DNA from: Paenibacillus_S sp043945595
Lineage (GTDB): Bacteria > Bacillota > Bacilli > Paenibacillales > NBRC-103111
Direction: 5' to 3'
Assembly: GCF_043945595.1 (NCBI RefSeq)
Contig: NZ_JBIFNP010000001.1
Location: 2,666,001-2,730,000, forward strand
Length of the DNA stretch: 64,000 nt
Shown here: piece after piece, positions 29,797 through 38,402 of the stretch
Numbering within the stretch: position 1 is the first letter of the stretch
How the letters are laid out: each line of letters begins with the position of its first letter
The notes under the pieces: generated by a model
Databases searched by the model: none
Told to the model about the DNA's origin: nothing
Seen by the model: the letters and a program-made list of their open reading frames with translations, nothing else
Translations under genes and position numbers: made by a program

Positions 29797-30060
29797 ATGG
29801 CAAAGCAAGGGCCGTGCAAGGATTGCTCTGAAACGGTAACGGTTGCGCCCGAGAAAATAGAGGCCATGCTGCAAATGCTGTCGGACTCACGGCATATGGA
29901 GCTTGTCGATGAGGAAACGAGCGGCCGTCGGCTTGCTCAATGCCTGAGCTGCACGGGCTACACCCTCGGGGGTACCTGCAAATATTGCGGTTGTCTCGTT
30001 CAAATACGGACGAAGCTAAAGGGCAGGGTATGTCCCTTCCCTTTAGCTCCCAGATGGTAA
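29797..30060 (+). CDS. Small zinc-ribbon-like protein (DUF6171-like)
   Basis: An 87-residue protein with four Cys groups: CKDC near the start, CLSC, CKYCGC and a last Cys near the end (RVCPFP). This spacing fits a zinc ribbon or rubredoxin-like knuckle. There is no membrane helix and no catalytic motif. Two ATGs compete (29788 and 29797); the ribosome site AGGAGAG fits the second. It sits between two GH51 genes with short gaps, so it is co-transcribed with them. Similar small proteins are usually left as unknown; a role in the arabinan pathway is inferred only from position. Confidence 0.65.
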   Translation: MAKQGPCKDCSETVTVAPEKIEAMLQMLSDSRHMELVDEETSGRRLAQCLSCTGYTLGGTCKYCGCLVQIRTKLKGRVCPFPLAPRW

Positions 30061-30075
30061 GCGCGGGGGGTCAGG

Positions 30076-31614
30076 ATGATACAAATCGGCATTCGGCTGG
30101 ACGAGGAGATTGGGCGCATTCATCCCCATATTTACGGGCATTTCGTGGAGCACCTGGGCGGAGTCGTCTATGACGGCATCTGGGTAGGCGAGGATTCCGA
30201 CATCCCGAATATAAAAGGCTTCAGACAAGAGCTTGTTGAGAAATTGAAAGAGATTCAACCGGCCGTTATCCGCTGGCCGGGAGGCTGCTTCGCGGAGACA
30301 TATGACTGGAGAGACGGCATCGGCCCGAGGGAGCAGCGTCCCGTCACGGTCAACTGGTGGTATATGAACGACGGCAAGATCGAATCGAACCAGGTGGGCT
30401 CCCATGAATTTGTCGAGTTTTGCAGGCTAGTCAGTGCCGAGCCCTACTTTGCCGTCAATGCGACCACCACAACCGTGCTGGAGGCTAGAAACTGGATAGA
30501 ATACTGCAATATGGAGCAGGGGATGACTACGCTTGCGCTGAAGCGGGAGAAGAACGGAAGCCCGGAGCCTTTTAACGTAAAGTACTGGGGGCTCGGCAAC
30601 GAAAACTGGGGCGGCGGCGGCTGCATGACGCCTGAGGATTACTGCCATATTTACAGAAAATATGCGATCATCAGCAAAAGCGTTGGACCGGAGCTTCAGT
30701 TTATCGCCTGCGGACCGTACGAGGGCATTCCCGAATGGACGGAGAAATTTTGGGCCAAATATAAGGAAATGTATACGGTTGGGCGCATCGCACCGATGTA
30801 CGGGTACTCGCTGCATTACTATGTGACGAATACGGGAGCCATGGGCTCAGAGCTCGAATATACCGGCCCGCAGTGGTATGAAATGATGCGGGTCGGGCTG
30901 GACATCGAACCGTTCCTCCAATCGCAGTATGCGATGCTGCAAGCCGCCCTGCCTGCGCATCCGGTTGGACTTGTCGTCGATGAGTGGGGAGTGTGGCACC
31001 AGCTGTACGGCAAGCATCCGCAGCCTGGCAAATATTTGTATGAGCAGGCCGGCACGATGCGTGAGGCGGTGCTGGCGGCGCTTACCTTGAATATATTCAA
31101 CCGCCATTGCGATAAGGTGGTCATGGCCAATGTGGCCCAGCTGGTCAACTGCATCCATTCCTTGTTTCTTGCGAAGGGCAGCGCCTGTGTGGCGACGACA
31201 AGCTATTACGTGTTCGATATGTACAAAGTGCATCAGAACGCGGCAAGCCTACAAACGGAAGTAGAAGGCAAGCACATCACTTACACGATAGAAGGAGAAT
31301 CGTACGAAATTCCGGCCATTTCCTGCTCTGCCTCCGTCAAAGACGATGTGCTGGCGGTGACGCTTGCGAACCTGTCCGTCGAAGATGACCAGGACGTGCT
31401 GATCCATTTGTATGCGGGGCAATACACAGGCACGGGGACGATGCACGTCTTATCCTCCCCGAGTCCTAAGGATGGCAATTCGTTCGAAGAGCCGTATAAA
31501 GTGACTCCGGTGGAGCAAGCTATCGCTCCGGCAGGCTCGGAGCTGACAGTTACCGTTCCGAAGGCGTCTGTCGTATTGCTGAAGCTGAACTGCTATAGTC
31601 ACAAGCCTGTATAA
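30076..31614 (+). CDS. Second alpha-L-arabinofuranosidase, GH51
   Basis: A 512-residue cytoplasmic GH51 enzyme. It keeps HIYGHFVEHLGGVVYDGIWV, RWPGGCFAETYDW, the acid/base Glu in GLGNENWGGGG (near 174) and the nucleophile in VVDEWGVWH (near 302). Compared with the first GH51 it has an extra NWWYMNDGKIES segment and a TTTTVLEARNWIEY loop, so its active-site rim differs. It is the last gene of the operon; a terminator follows about 70 bases later. Together the two enzymes should empty branched and linear arabino-oligosaccharides brought in by the importer. Confidence 0.95.
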   Translation: MIQIGIRLDEEIGRIHPHIYGHFVEHLGGVVYDGIWVGEDSDIPNIKGFRQELVEKLKEIQPAVIRWPGGCFAETYDWRDGIGPREQRPVTVNWWYMNDGKIESNQVGSHEFVEFCRLVSAEPYFAVNATTTTVLEARNWIEYCNMEQGMTTLALKREKNGSPEPFNVKYWGLGNENWGGGGCMTPEDYCHIYRKYAIISKSVGPELQFIACGPYEGIPEWTEKFWAKYKEMYTVGRIAPMYGYSLHYYVTNTGAMGSELEYTGPQWYEMMRVGLDIEPFLQSQYAMLQAALPAHPVGLVVDEWGVWHQLYGKHPQPGKYLYEQAGTMREAVLAALTLNIFNRHCDKVVMANVAQLVNCIHSLFLAKGSACVATTSYYVFDMYKVHQNAASLQTEVEGKHITYTIEGESYEIPAISCSASVKDDVLAVTLANLSVEDDQDVLIHLYAGQYTGTGTMHVLSSPSPKDGNSFEEPYKVTPVEQAIAPAGSELTVTVPKASVVLLKLNCYSHKPV

Positions 31615-31682
31615 GCTTTAGCGGTGTCACGTTTTACAAGCGGAGCCGTCCTTCTATAGGCTGTCATAGAATCCCTTGATTT

Positions 31683-31709
31683 GCCGCATTCCTTGCGGCT
31701 TATTTTTTT
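31683..31709 (+). terminator. Terminator of the arabinofuranosidase operon
   Basis: A short GC stem GCCGC / GCGGC is followed by TTATTTTTTT, 68 bases after the stop codon. Confidence 0.8.
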
Positions 31710-31713
31710 ACTC

Positions 31714-31789
31714 TTGACAACACGATTCAATTTGATAAACTTGGTTCAAAATGATGATCATTTTTTGGGAATAAAAGGAGGCGCTTTCA
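31714..31789 (+). promoter_or_regulatory. Promoter of the enolase-superfamily gene, with a cre-like overlap
   Basis: TTGACA (31714-31719) and TAAACT (31736-31741) are spaced by 16 bases. The ribosome site itself lies in AGGAGGCGCTTTCA (31776-31789), which resembles the cre-like site ahead of the first importer, though with about three mismatches. A repressor bound here would also cover the start codon. Confidence 0.5.
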
Positions 31790-31790
31790 T

Positions 31791-32963
31791 ATGACAAGGG
31801 ATGCTGAATCGACCATTCAGGAAGTCAGAATCATCGAAATAGCCGATCATAACCAGCAAAATGAACACAGGTACGTGGAAATTGTGTGCTACGACGGATT
31901 AACGGGGCATGCCGGTCCTTTGGACGGGCAGTATCAGTTTCTTGCCGTTAAAAACCGGCTTCATGTATTTAACCAATTTCTTGCAAAACGCAGCATTTTT
32001 GATCCCGAAATCGAGTTTGCTTCCTTATGGGATGCCGTCTATCCGGAGCATCCGCTAACTTCGTACGAGCACGGCAAAGACCCACTGACCGGTGACAACA
32101 TTTGGCGTTCGCACCGGACGTCCAGACATTCCGCAACGGGGGAAATCATTACGGCCTTCAGCGCAATCGATATCGCCATATGGGATTTGCGCGGCAAGGC
32201 GAGCGGCAAGCCGGTACATCAGCTGCTGCAGGGCGGGCGCACCGAGCTCGACGCTTACGTCAGCTGCATGGGAAGCAAAACGCCTCAAGAGGCGCTGGAC
32301 AAGGCAGTTCCTTGGTATGAGAAAGGCTTCAAGCGGCATAAATGCTTCCTGCCCCACAGGCCGGTAGAAGCAGCGGGAGTCAAGAACAATCTCAACATCA
32401 TGGAAGCGCTTCGCCGGACTTTGCCGCAGGACGCGCAGGTGATGTATGACCTAAGCCGGTTAAGCGATCAGCTGGACGACCCGTCCACTAGAAAGCGAAG
32501 ACTGTCCTGGCTGAACGAGCAGGTTAAAGAAATGCTCCCTTACCGCCCGGTTTGGATCGAGGAGCCGGTGTCCCCGGACGATATTGAAGGCTATGAGAGC
32601 ATTAAACAAGCCAATCCAACGGCGGTGCTGGCCGGTGGAGAGCACCTTTATACCCGGTGGAGCCTGAAGCCGTATCTGGATAAAGGACTGCTGGATTATG
32701 TTCAATGCGATCCGGAATGGTGCGGCGGCATTTCCGAATCGATCGCCATCTGCAAGATGGTTGAAACCTCCTATCCTAACGTCAAGGTAGTTCCGCACGG
32801 TCATATGGTTCTGGCAGCGGCGCAGATTGTAGCCGCCCAGTCCGAAGCCTTATCTCCGTTTACGGAATATTTATATCAGGTCATTCCCGACCGAAACCGT
32901 TATTTCAAATATGCGCCCGAACCGGTGAACGGGATTCTGACTGTACCTCAAGACCCCGGGTAG
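31791..32963 (+). CDS. Enolase-superfamily sugar-acid dehydratase or racemase (MR/MLE-like)
   Basis: A 390-residue enzyme of the mandelate racemase/muconate lactonising group. The capping domain covers the first 120 residues. The barrel shows AFSAIDIAIWDLRGKASGKPVHQLL, a KRHK catalytic strand region, the metal ligands in MYDLSR, WIEEPVSPDD and AGGEHLYTR, and a likely catalytic His in VVPHGH. Known relatives dehydrate or epimerise sugar acids such as galactonate or rhamnonate using Mg2+. The exact substrate cannot be read from this. It stands alone between two terminators but in the same direction as the sugar-uptake genes, and fits a sugar-acid branch shared with the LarA, lactonase and SDR genes further right. 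Confidence 0.82.
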   Translation: MTRDAESTIQEVRIIEIADHNQQNEHRYVEIVCYDGLTGHAGPLDGQYQFLAVKNRLHVFNQFLAKRSIFDPEIEFASLWDAVYPEHPLTSYEHGKDPLTGDNIWRSHRTSRHSATGEIITAFSAIDIAIWDLRGKASGKPVHQLLQGGRTELDAYVSCMGSKTPQEALDKAVPWYEKGFKRHKCFLPHRPVEAAGVKNNLNIMEALRRTLPQDAQVMYDLSRLSDQLDDPSTRKRRLSWLNEQVKEMLPYRPVWIEEPVSPDDIEGYESIKQANPTAVLAGGEHLYTRWSLKPYLDKGLLDYVQCDPEWCGGISESIAICKMVETSYPNVKVVPHGHMVLAAAQIVAAQSEALSPFTEYLYQVIPDRNRYFKYAPEPVNGILTVPQDPG

Positions 32964-33033
32964 CGACCGGCGCTGGACAGTTCCAAATATAATATCATCC
33001 GAATTTATAAGGATGAGGAATAAGAGTAAATGA

Positions 33034-33074
33034 AACGGCCAGACTCGGACTTTTGTCCGAGTTTCTGCCGTTTT
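33034..33074 (+). terminator. Strong terminator after the enolase-superfamily gene
   Basis: A two-part stem (AACGGC / GCCGTT outside, ACTCGGAC / GTCCGAGT inside) has a TTTT loop. The remaining gap to 33264 has a TACAAT box at 33161-33166 but no clear -35. Confidence 0.8.
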
Positions 33075-33263
33075 ACGCGGCTCGAAGACAATACCGCCGC
33101 CCGTCAAAAAAGTACAGATGTTCATACAAATTCGTGATGAATCTGCACCTTGACCTATGATACAATAAGGTTGTACGTACCATTTCATTCCAATCTTACT
33201 CGATGAGATAAACAGCAGACGAAAGCGGATCGATTCTTCTCAAGGGAAAGGGAGTTTGCGACC

Positions 33264-34646
33264 ATGAATCTTAAACCAGTTACCCTTCTGGCAGCAAGCG
33301 TTCTGATAATGTTCCTTTTCGAAACTGCATGTTCCTCGGACGAGAAGCTGGCTGACCAGCATGAACCGGCAGCTGCTCGAAATAAAGTGAAAATTGATGT
33401 TTGGCATTGGACGGCAGAATCCGGCATGAAGCCGGCGTTTGAAGCGTTTAATAAGTCGCATCCCAATACTGAAGCGGTCTTTCATCAGTTTCCGAACACC
33501 TCCAATATTCCTTCCAAAGTGAATTCTTTTCTTATTTCCGGCGAATCCATTGATGTTACCGCCCAGTTCAGTCCGGATGACCTTAGGGAGAGGGTGAAAA
33601 ATAATTTGTATTTGCCTCTCGACGATTTTCTAGAAGAAAACCATATCGATTATGAACTAACCTTCGGCAAGGCCCTTACCGATTTAACCCGAATCAACGG
33701 GCATTATTACAGCATTCCTTACGGGGTCAATAGATTTGCCGTGTTTTATAATAAACAATTGTTCGATGAAGCGCATGTCCCTTATCCGAAAGCGGATTGG
33801 ACCTGGCAGGATTTTATGAAAACCGCCAAGCTTTTAACCAAGGGGGAGGGCCCGGATAAAATATACGGCTCCGTCATTTATCCGCTCGACACGACCATCG
33901 GCTGGAGCACGCTAGCCATTCAAACGCTCGGTCTAAACGGGATGTATAAGAACGATCATGAAACGAATTTTGACCATCCCAGCTATAAGCAAAGTCTCCA
34001 GTTTTTTATCGATATGCAGAATAGGGACGAATCCATCATGCCTTTAACCGAATTTCCCGCGCAGAAGCTGGACATAGGGACGAATCGGACCAGTTTATTT
34101 TTCAAAGGCAAATTCGCGATGTTTATTGAACCGATTTATAATATATGGAGAAGCCGTCTTCCTGAATATAAACATGATTTCCAAATGGGGGTCGTGCAAA
34201 TGCCAAGGCTTGACGCTCATGCTCCTACGGTTTCCCCGATCACCTTCAGCGACATGAGTATTCCGAGAAGCAGCAAGCATCCGAAGGAAGCGTTTGAGTT
34301 CATCCGATTTTATTGCCTGATCCGCCCGGATGAGACGGTGGCGCCCAAAGGGATGATGCCTGCGGCCGCACTGTCCGATCCCCAGGTCGTTCAATCGGTA
34401 GACCAATTGATTTACAGTGCGCCTGGAGTGGATGAACTGGAAGCCAAGCAGGTGTTCGAAGATCCTAATACGCGGTATGTGACCCCGGAGACGACCATTA
34501 CGGTCGCCAAGAAGGAAATATTGCAGGTGATCAACGAGGATGTAACTAAGGCATTTCTCGGAGAATGGAGTGTGGATGAGGCATTGCGGGATATGAAACA
34601 GCGGTCCGACGCATGGATTGCTTCCAAAATCCAGCAGCACGATTAG
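33264..34646 (+). CDS. Solute-binding protein of ABC sugar importer type, next to a sensor kinase
   Basis: A 460-residue secreted binding protein. The leader MNLKPVTLLAASVLIMFLF ends at FETAC, an imperfect lipobox, so lipidation is likely but not certain. The mature part is a family-1 fold (VDVWHWTAESGMKPAFEAF, YPKADWTWQDFMKTAKLLT). It is clearly paralogous to the protein at 38403. No permease follows; instead a YesM kinase gene starts ten bases after its stop. It may therefore serve as a sensory binding protein for that kinase, or share the permeases at 39.8-41.6 kb. The start is the ATG at 33264 with AAGGGAAAGGGAG upstream. Confidence 0.88.
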   Translation: MNLKPVTLLAASVLIMFLFETACSSDEKLADQHEPAAARNKVKIDVWHWTAESGMKPAFEAFNKSHPNTEAVFHQFPNTSNIPSKVNSFLISGESIDVTAQFSPDDLRERVKNNLYLPLDDFLEENHIDYELTFGKALTDLTRINGHYYSIPYGVNRFAVFYNKQLFDEAHVPYPKADWTWQDFMKTAKLLTKGEGPDKIYGSVIYPLDTTIGWSTLAIQTLGLNGMYKNDHETNFDHPSYKQSLQFFIDMQNRDESIMPLTEFPAQKLDIGTNRTSLFFKGKFAMFIEPIYNIWRSRLPEYKHDFQMGVVQMPRLDAHAPTVSPITFSDMSIPRSSKHPKEAFEFIRFYCLIRPDETVAPKGMMPAAALSDPQVVQSVDQLIYSAPGVDELEAKQVFEDPNTRYVTPETTITVAKKEILQVINEDVTKAFLGEWSVDEALRDMKQRSDAWIASKIQQHD

Positions 34647-34656
34647 CCATTTTTGA

Positions 34657-36507
34657 ATGCGCTATCAAAACGTGCTGCGCAGAAATTCGGTGATTCAAAT
34701 GAATTTAAGAGATTGGCTGGGCATCAAAAGCAGCATCCATCGTAAAATTTTTATCTCGTTTATGCTGGTCATGCTGCTGCCGACGACGTTTATTAGCGTA
34801 AGCACCTATTATTTCTCTATTGATTTGCTGAAGCGCAAAGTGAGCGAATCCTTCCTGGATAATCTGGCCTACAACAAGAACATCATCAGTATGGAGTTTA
34901 AGCAATTCGAGCAAATCGCTGATTATATTCTATATAATTCGGATATTCAGAAGGTGCTTTCGCCCAATTTCAAATCGCGCTCCATTCAAGGCTATTATGA
35001 TCTGCAAGGGGCGCAGCAATCGCTCAACAATTTTACTATGCAGGCTTTTGCCGTTTCCAATGTGGCTTCCATTCAAATTTTCGGAGACAACGGCATCATT
35101 CTGTTTACCGGCGCTTCCAGCGATATTTATCCGGATGACGAGAAGTTCAAGGAAATGATCTGGTACCGGCAGGCGGTTCAGACGGATCAGCCTCAGTTTT
35201 GGTTCGGAACGCCGAACGAAGACTCCGACGGGGCGAATGGGCCGGGAAACGGATATAATCCGTCGATGATCAAGACCTTTCGGAACAGCGCTACGCTGGA
35301 GAAGCTCGGAGTGATCTACATAAAGATCAGAAGCGATTTGTTCGACAGCTTGTTCGAAGACAGCAATATGAAGAAAGCCGGGAAGTTCGTCATTCTTGAT
35401 GACAACGGGCAAATCGTGTACCATCCCGATAAAACGATGCTGCTGAACGCGTTTCCAGGCCTGGATAAATTGAGAGAACAAAAGGGAGACCACGGTTCCT
35501 TCATTACCCAAGACGGGCAGCTGATGGTTTATTACCACATTGAACGCTACGGCTGGTGGCTGACAGACAGCATCCCTCTCAGCGAGCTTCTGAAAGACAA
35601 TAAAATTATATTCAATATTACGATTGCAGTCGTATTGATTTGTTTTATATTGTCCGGGATTATTTGGTATTTCGTTGCGTCCGGCATTGTCCGCCCGATT
35701 AAGAAGCTTGCCTTCGTCATGCGAAGCGTCAAAGAAGACGGATTGGCCGTTAAATCCGAATATACGGGCAAAGACGAAATCGGTCTGTTAAGCTCCAGCT
35801 TCAATTACATGATCGAGAAAATTCAAGAGCTGATCTCCAGGATGGTCGAAGAGCAGACGAAGAAAAAGGATATGGAGTACCAGTCGCTGCAGGCCCAAAT
35901 TAACCCCCATTTTCTGTATAACACACTCAATTCCATCCGCTGGATGGCTATGATTCAAAAGGCGGACAACATCAAAGAAATGGTCGAGGCGCTCGGCCGT
36001 CTGCTTGCGAACAGCACCAGCAAAAGCGAGGCCATGATTACGATTGAAGAGGAACTGGCTATCGTCAAGGATTACATCAAAATTCAAGAGGTCAAATACT
36101 CGGACAAATTTCATGTCGATTTTGATATAGACCCGAAATTGCTTCAGGCCAAGTGCGTGAAGTTTATTTTACAGCCATTTATAGAGAATGCCATTTTCCA
36201 CGGGATTGAGCCGAAAAGCGGTACCGGCTGCATTCGCATCCAAATGAAGCTGAACGGCAGTGTGGCGGAAATCACGGTATTTGACGATGGAGTAGGGATG
36301 GATGTAGAGCAGATCATGGGCCAGGGGCATGCCGGGGGGAATGGCCGGCGCTTTAATGGAATAGGGATAAAGAATGTCGATGAACGGCTGCGTTTGACCT
36401 ACGGAGATAAGTACGGCGTTACTCTGCAAAGTGTAAAAGGGCAATTCACGTCCGTAACGATCCGATTCCCAATAGATGCAGATTTGGAGACAGGAGGACC
36501 CCGATGA
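34657..36507 (+). CDS. YesM-family sensor histidine kinase
   Basis: 616 residues from the first ATG; a later ATG at 34699 (MNLRDWLGIKSS) looks at least as natural and neither has a strong ribosome site. Helices near 33-55 and 305-328 flank a Cache-like sensor; HAMP follows. The phospho-acceptor His is in INPHFLYNTLNSIRW (about 417). The ATPase domain has QPFIENAIFHGIEP, DDGVGM and GIGIKNVDERLRL. The stop overlaps the next gene in ATGA. It is probably the sensor for the sugar taken up by the second importer, perhaps through the binding protein encoded just upstream. Confidence 0.92.
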   Translation: MRYQNVLRRNSVIQMNLRDWLGIKSSIHRKIFISFMLVMLLPTTFISVSTYYFSIDLLKRKVSESFLDNLAYNKNIISMEFKQFEQIADYILYNSDIQKVLSPNFKSRSIQGYYDLQGAQQSLNNFTMQAFAVSNVASIQIFGDNGIILFTGASSDIYPDDEKFKEMIWYRQAVQTDQPQFWFGTPNEDSDGANGPGNGYNPSMIKTFRNSATLEKLGVIYIKIRSDLFDSLFEDSNMKKAGKFVILDDNGQIVYHPDKTMLLNAFPGLDKLREQKGDHGSFITQDGQLMVYYHIERYGWWLTDSIPLSELLKDNKIIFNITIAVVLICFILSGIIWYFVASGIVRPIKKLAFVMRSVKEDGLAVKSEYTGKDEIGLLSSSFNYMIEKIQELISRMVEEQTKKKDMEYQSLQAQINPHFLYNTLNSIRWMAMIQKADNIKEMVEALGRLLANSTSKSEAMITIEEELAIVKDYIKIQEVKYSDKFHVDFDIDPKLLQAKCVKFILQPFIENAIFHGIEPKSGTGCIRIQMKLNGSVAEITVFDDGVGMDVEQIMGQGHAGGNGRRFNGIGIKNVDERLRLTYGDKYGVTLQSVKGQFTSVTIRFPIDADLETGGPR

Positions 36508-38102
36508 TTAGTGTGATGATTGCAGATGATGAGACGCTGGCAAGGGTTGGCTTGAAAACGTTGGTTCCTTGGGAGAAATGCGGATTTAATCTGGTCGCCG
36601 AGGCGGAAAACGGCAAGGTCGCGATGGACTTAGCCCTGCAGCTAAAGCCGGATATTATTATTACCGATATCAAGATGCCGCTGTTAAACGGGGTGGAGCT
36701 GATCTCCGCTTTGCGTGAGCAGCTCAAGGAAACGAAATTCATCGTGCTAAGCTCTTACGGCGACTTCGATTATGTGAAGGAGGCGATGCGGATCGGGGCC
36801 GAGGACTATATTTTGAAGCTGGAAATGGAGCCGGAGCCGTTTGCCGAGCTGCTTAACAAAGTCAAAGGGAAGATTGAAGCCGAACGAAGCCGGCACAAGG
36901 AGGAGCGCGCGGACGAATGGTACAAGAGGCGAAATTTGCCTGCCTTGCGGGAGAAGCTGTTCCAGGATCTGCTGTTCAGCTACTATATCAATGAGGAAGA
37001 GGTCCGAGCGCAGTTCGATTATCTGGATATCCAGCTTCATGCCGAAAAGCTGGTATGCTTGTTAGTTCGCGTGGAAAACAGGGAGTTATATGAGAAATAC
37101 GATGTGGACGACAGGTATGTGCTGACCTATGGCGTCACAAATATGATCGAAGAAATTTTGCAGAATTATCCTCCCGCTTATGTAACCTGTACCAATTCCA
37201 TGGAGTTCGCCATCATTCACTCTATTGAAGCCGATTCCGAGATTGAAGCGAGGTACACTGCCGAGAAATTAGCCATTCATGTGGAGAATGCTTTAAAAAC
37301 TTTTCTGAACTTTAAATGCCGAGTCGGCATCAGCGAGGTGTTCGGCCGTCTGCATAAGCTGAAAACCGCCTACCGCCAGGCAAGCACCGCGCTGGATCAA
37401 GGGTTTTCGGAGCTGAAGCGCACTATTCATCATTATCAGCGGCAATTTGATGCCAGCCACACGGTTGGCTTCGAAGCGGAGTTTAAACAAATCGAGAAGG
37501 CATTTCATGTGCTCGACGGAGAGATGCTGACGGAGGCCTTCGACCAATTCGTCCGAAAAATCGATGACAGCCGATTTAACAAATCGGAGGATTCGCTGCG
37601 CGGCATCTGCTGGTCGCTGACTTTTATGGTGACGATCTGGGAAAAGGAATTTACCGGCGAGGACTTGGATACGACCGTTCGCATGTCAAGCTTGGAGCAG
37701 TTTCGTACCTTGGACGATTACCGCAACTGGATTCTGGAGCTGAGAGACAGGGTCATATCGCTGCTGCATCAAATTGACGACGGAAACAACATTGCAGTCC
37801 GCGCCAAAAAATATATGCTGGAAAATTACGATAAGGATATTTCCTTAAAGTCGGTTTCTCAATATCTTAATATTACGCCGAATTACCTGAGCTCATTATT
37901 TAAACGCACCATGAATGAAAATTTTATTGATTTTCTTATCCATGCCCGGATCGAGCAGGCCAAGCATTTGTTAAAAAACAGCAGCAGTAAAGTGTATGAG
38001 ATCGGCATGAAGGTAGGCTATCCGGATGCGTATTATTTCAGTAAAATTTTCAAAAAAGTAACCGGATTGACGCCGCAAGAATACCGGAATTGTCAGAAAT
38101 GA
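36504..38102 (+). CDS. YesN-family response regulator (REC + AraC HTH)
   Basis: 532 residues. The receiver has ADDETLARVGLKTLVPW, the phospho-acceptor Asp in IITDIKMPLLNG and the Lys in YILKLEMEP. A helical middle region follows, and the C-terminal AraC domain has SLKSVSQYLNITPNYLSSLFKR and VYEIGMKVGYPDAYYFSKIFKK. The ATG overlaps the kinase stop by four bases, with GGAGGACCC upstream. A terminator follows. It is likely to activate the importer operon starting at 38403. Confidence 0.93.
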   Translation: MISVMIADDETLARVGLKTLVPWEKCGFNLVAEAENGKVAMDLALQLKPDIIITDIKMPLLNGVELISALREQLKETKFIVLSSYGDFDYVKEAMRIGAEDYILKLEMEPEPFAELLNKVKGKIEAERSRHKEERADEWYKRRNLPALREKLFQDLLFSYYINEEEVRAQFDYLDIQLHAEKLVCLLVRVENRELYEKYDVDDRYVLTYGVTNMIEEILQNYPPAYVTCTNSMEFAIIHSIEADSEIEARYTAEKLAIHVENALKTFLNFKCRVGISEVFGRLHKLKTAYRQASTALDQGFSELKRTIHHYQRQFDASHTVGFEAEFKQIEKAFHVLDGEMLTEAFDQFVRKIDDSRFNKSEDSLRGICWSLTFMVTIWEKEFTGEDLDTTVRMSSLEQFRTLDDYRNWILELRDRVISLLHQIDDGNNIAVRAKKYMLENYDKDISLKSVSQYLNITPNYLSSLFKRTMNENFIDFLIHARIEQAKHLLKNSSSKVYEIGMKVGYPDAYYFSKIFKKVTGLTPQEYRNCQK

Positions 38103-38151
38103 AGCAGCCCGCACCCACTCCTCCAATGCTTAAATGTATGTATACGCAAAT

Positions 38152-38191
38152 AAAAGCGCTTTCCGGATTTTACGGACGGCGCTTTTATTTT
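38152..38191 (+). terminator. Terminator after the second two-component system
   Basis: Stem AAAAGCGC / GCGCTTTT with an inner CCG / CGG pairing, followed by ATTTT. The gap to 38403 also has a TATAAT-like box near 38358 that could drive the importer operon. Confidence 0.82.
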
Positions 38192-38402
38192 GTGCATACC
38201 ACAATGTGTAAAAAACACAACAGATCGTGAATAAAGACAATGCCCGGAGGTGACGTTCCCAGCTGCTGCGGAATGGGCCTATGGGAATGCTTGTATTCTG
38301 TAATATAAAACAAAGAATGCCCCAAGAAATCACATGTTAACTAGCTCATCCGCTTTCTATAATAAGCTATGAACACCAAATGATAACTATAGGGGAGTGA
38401 AT

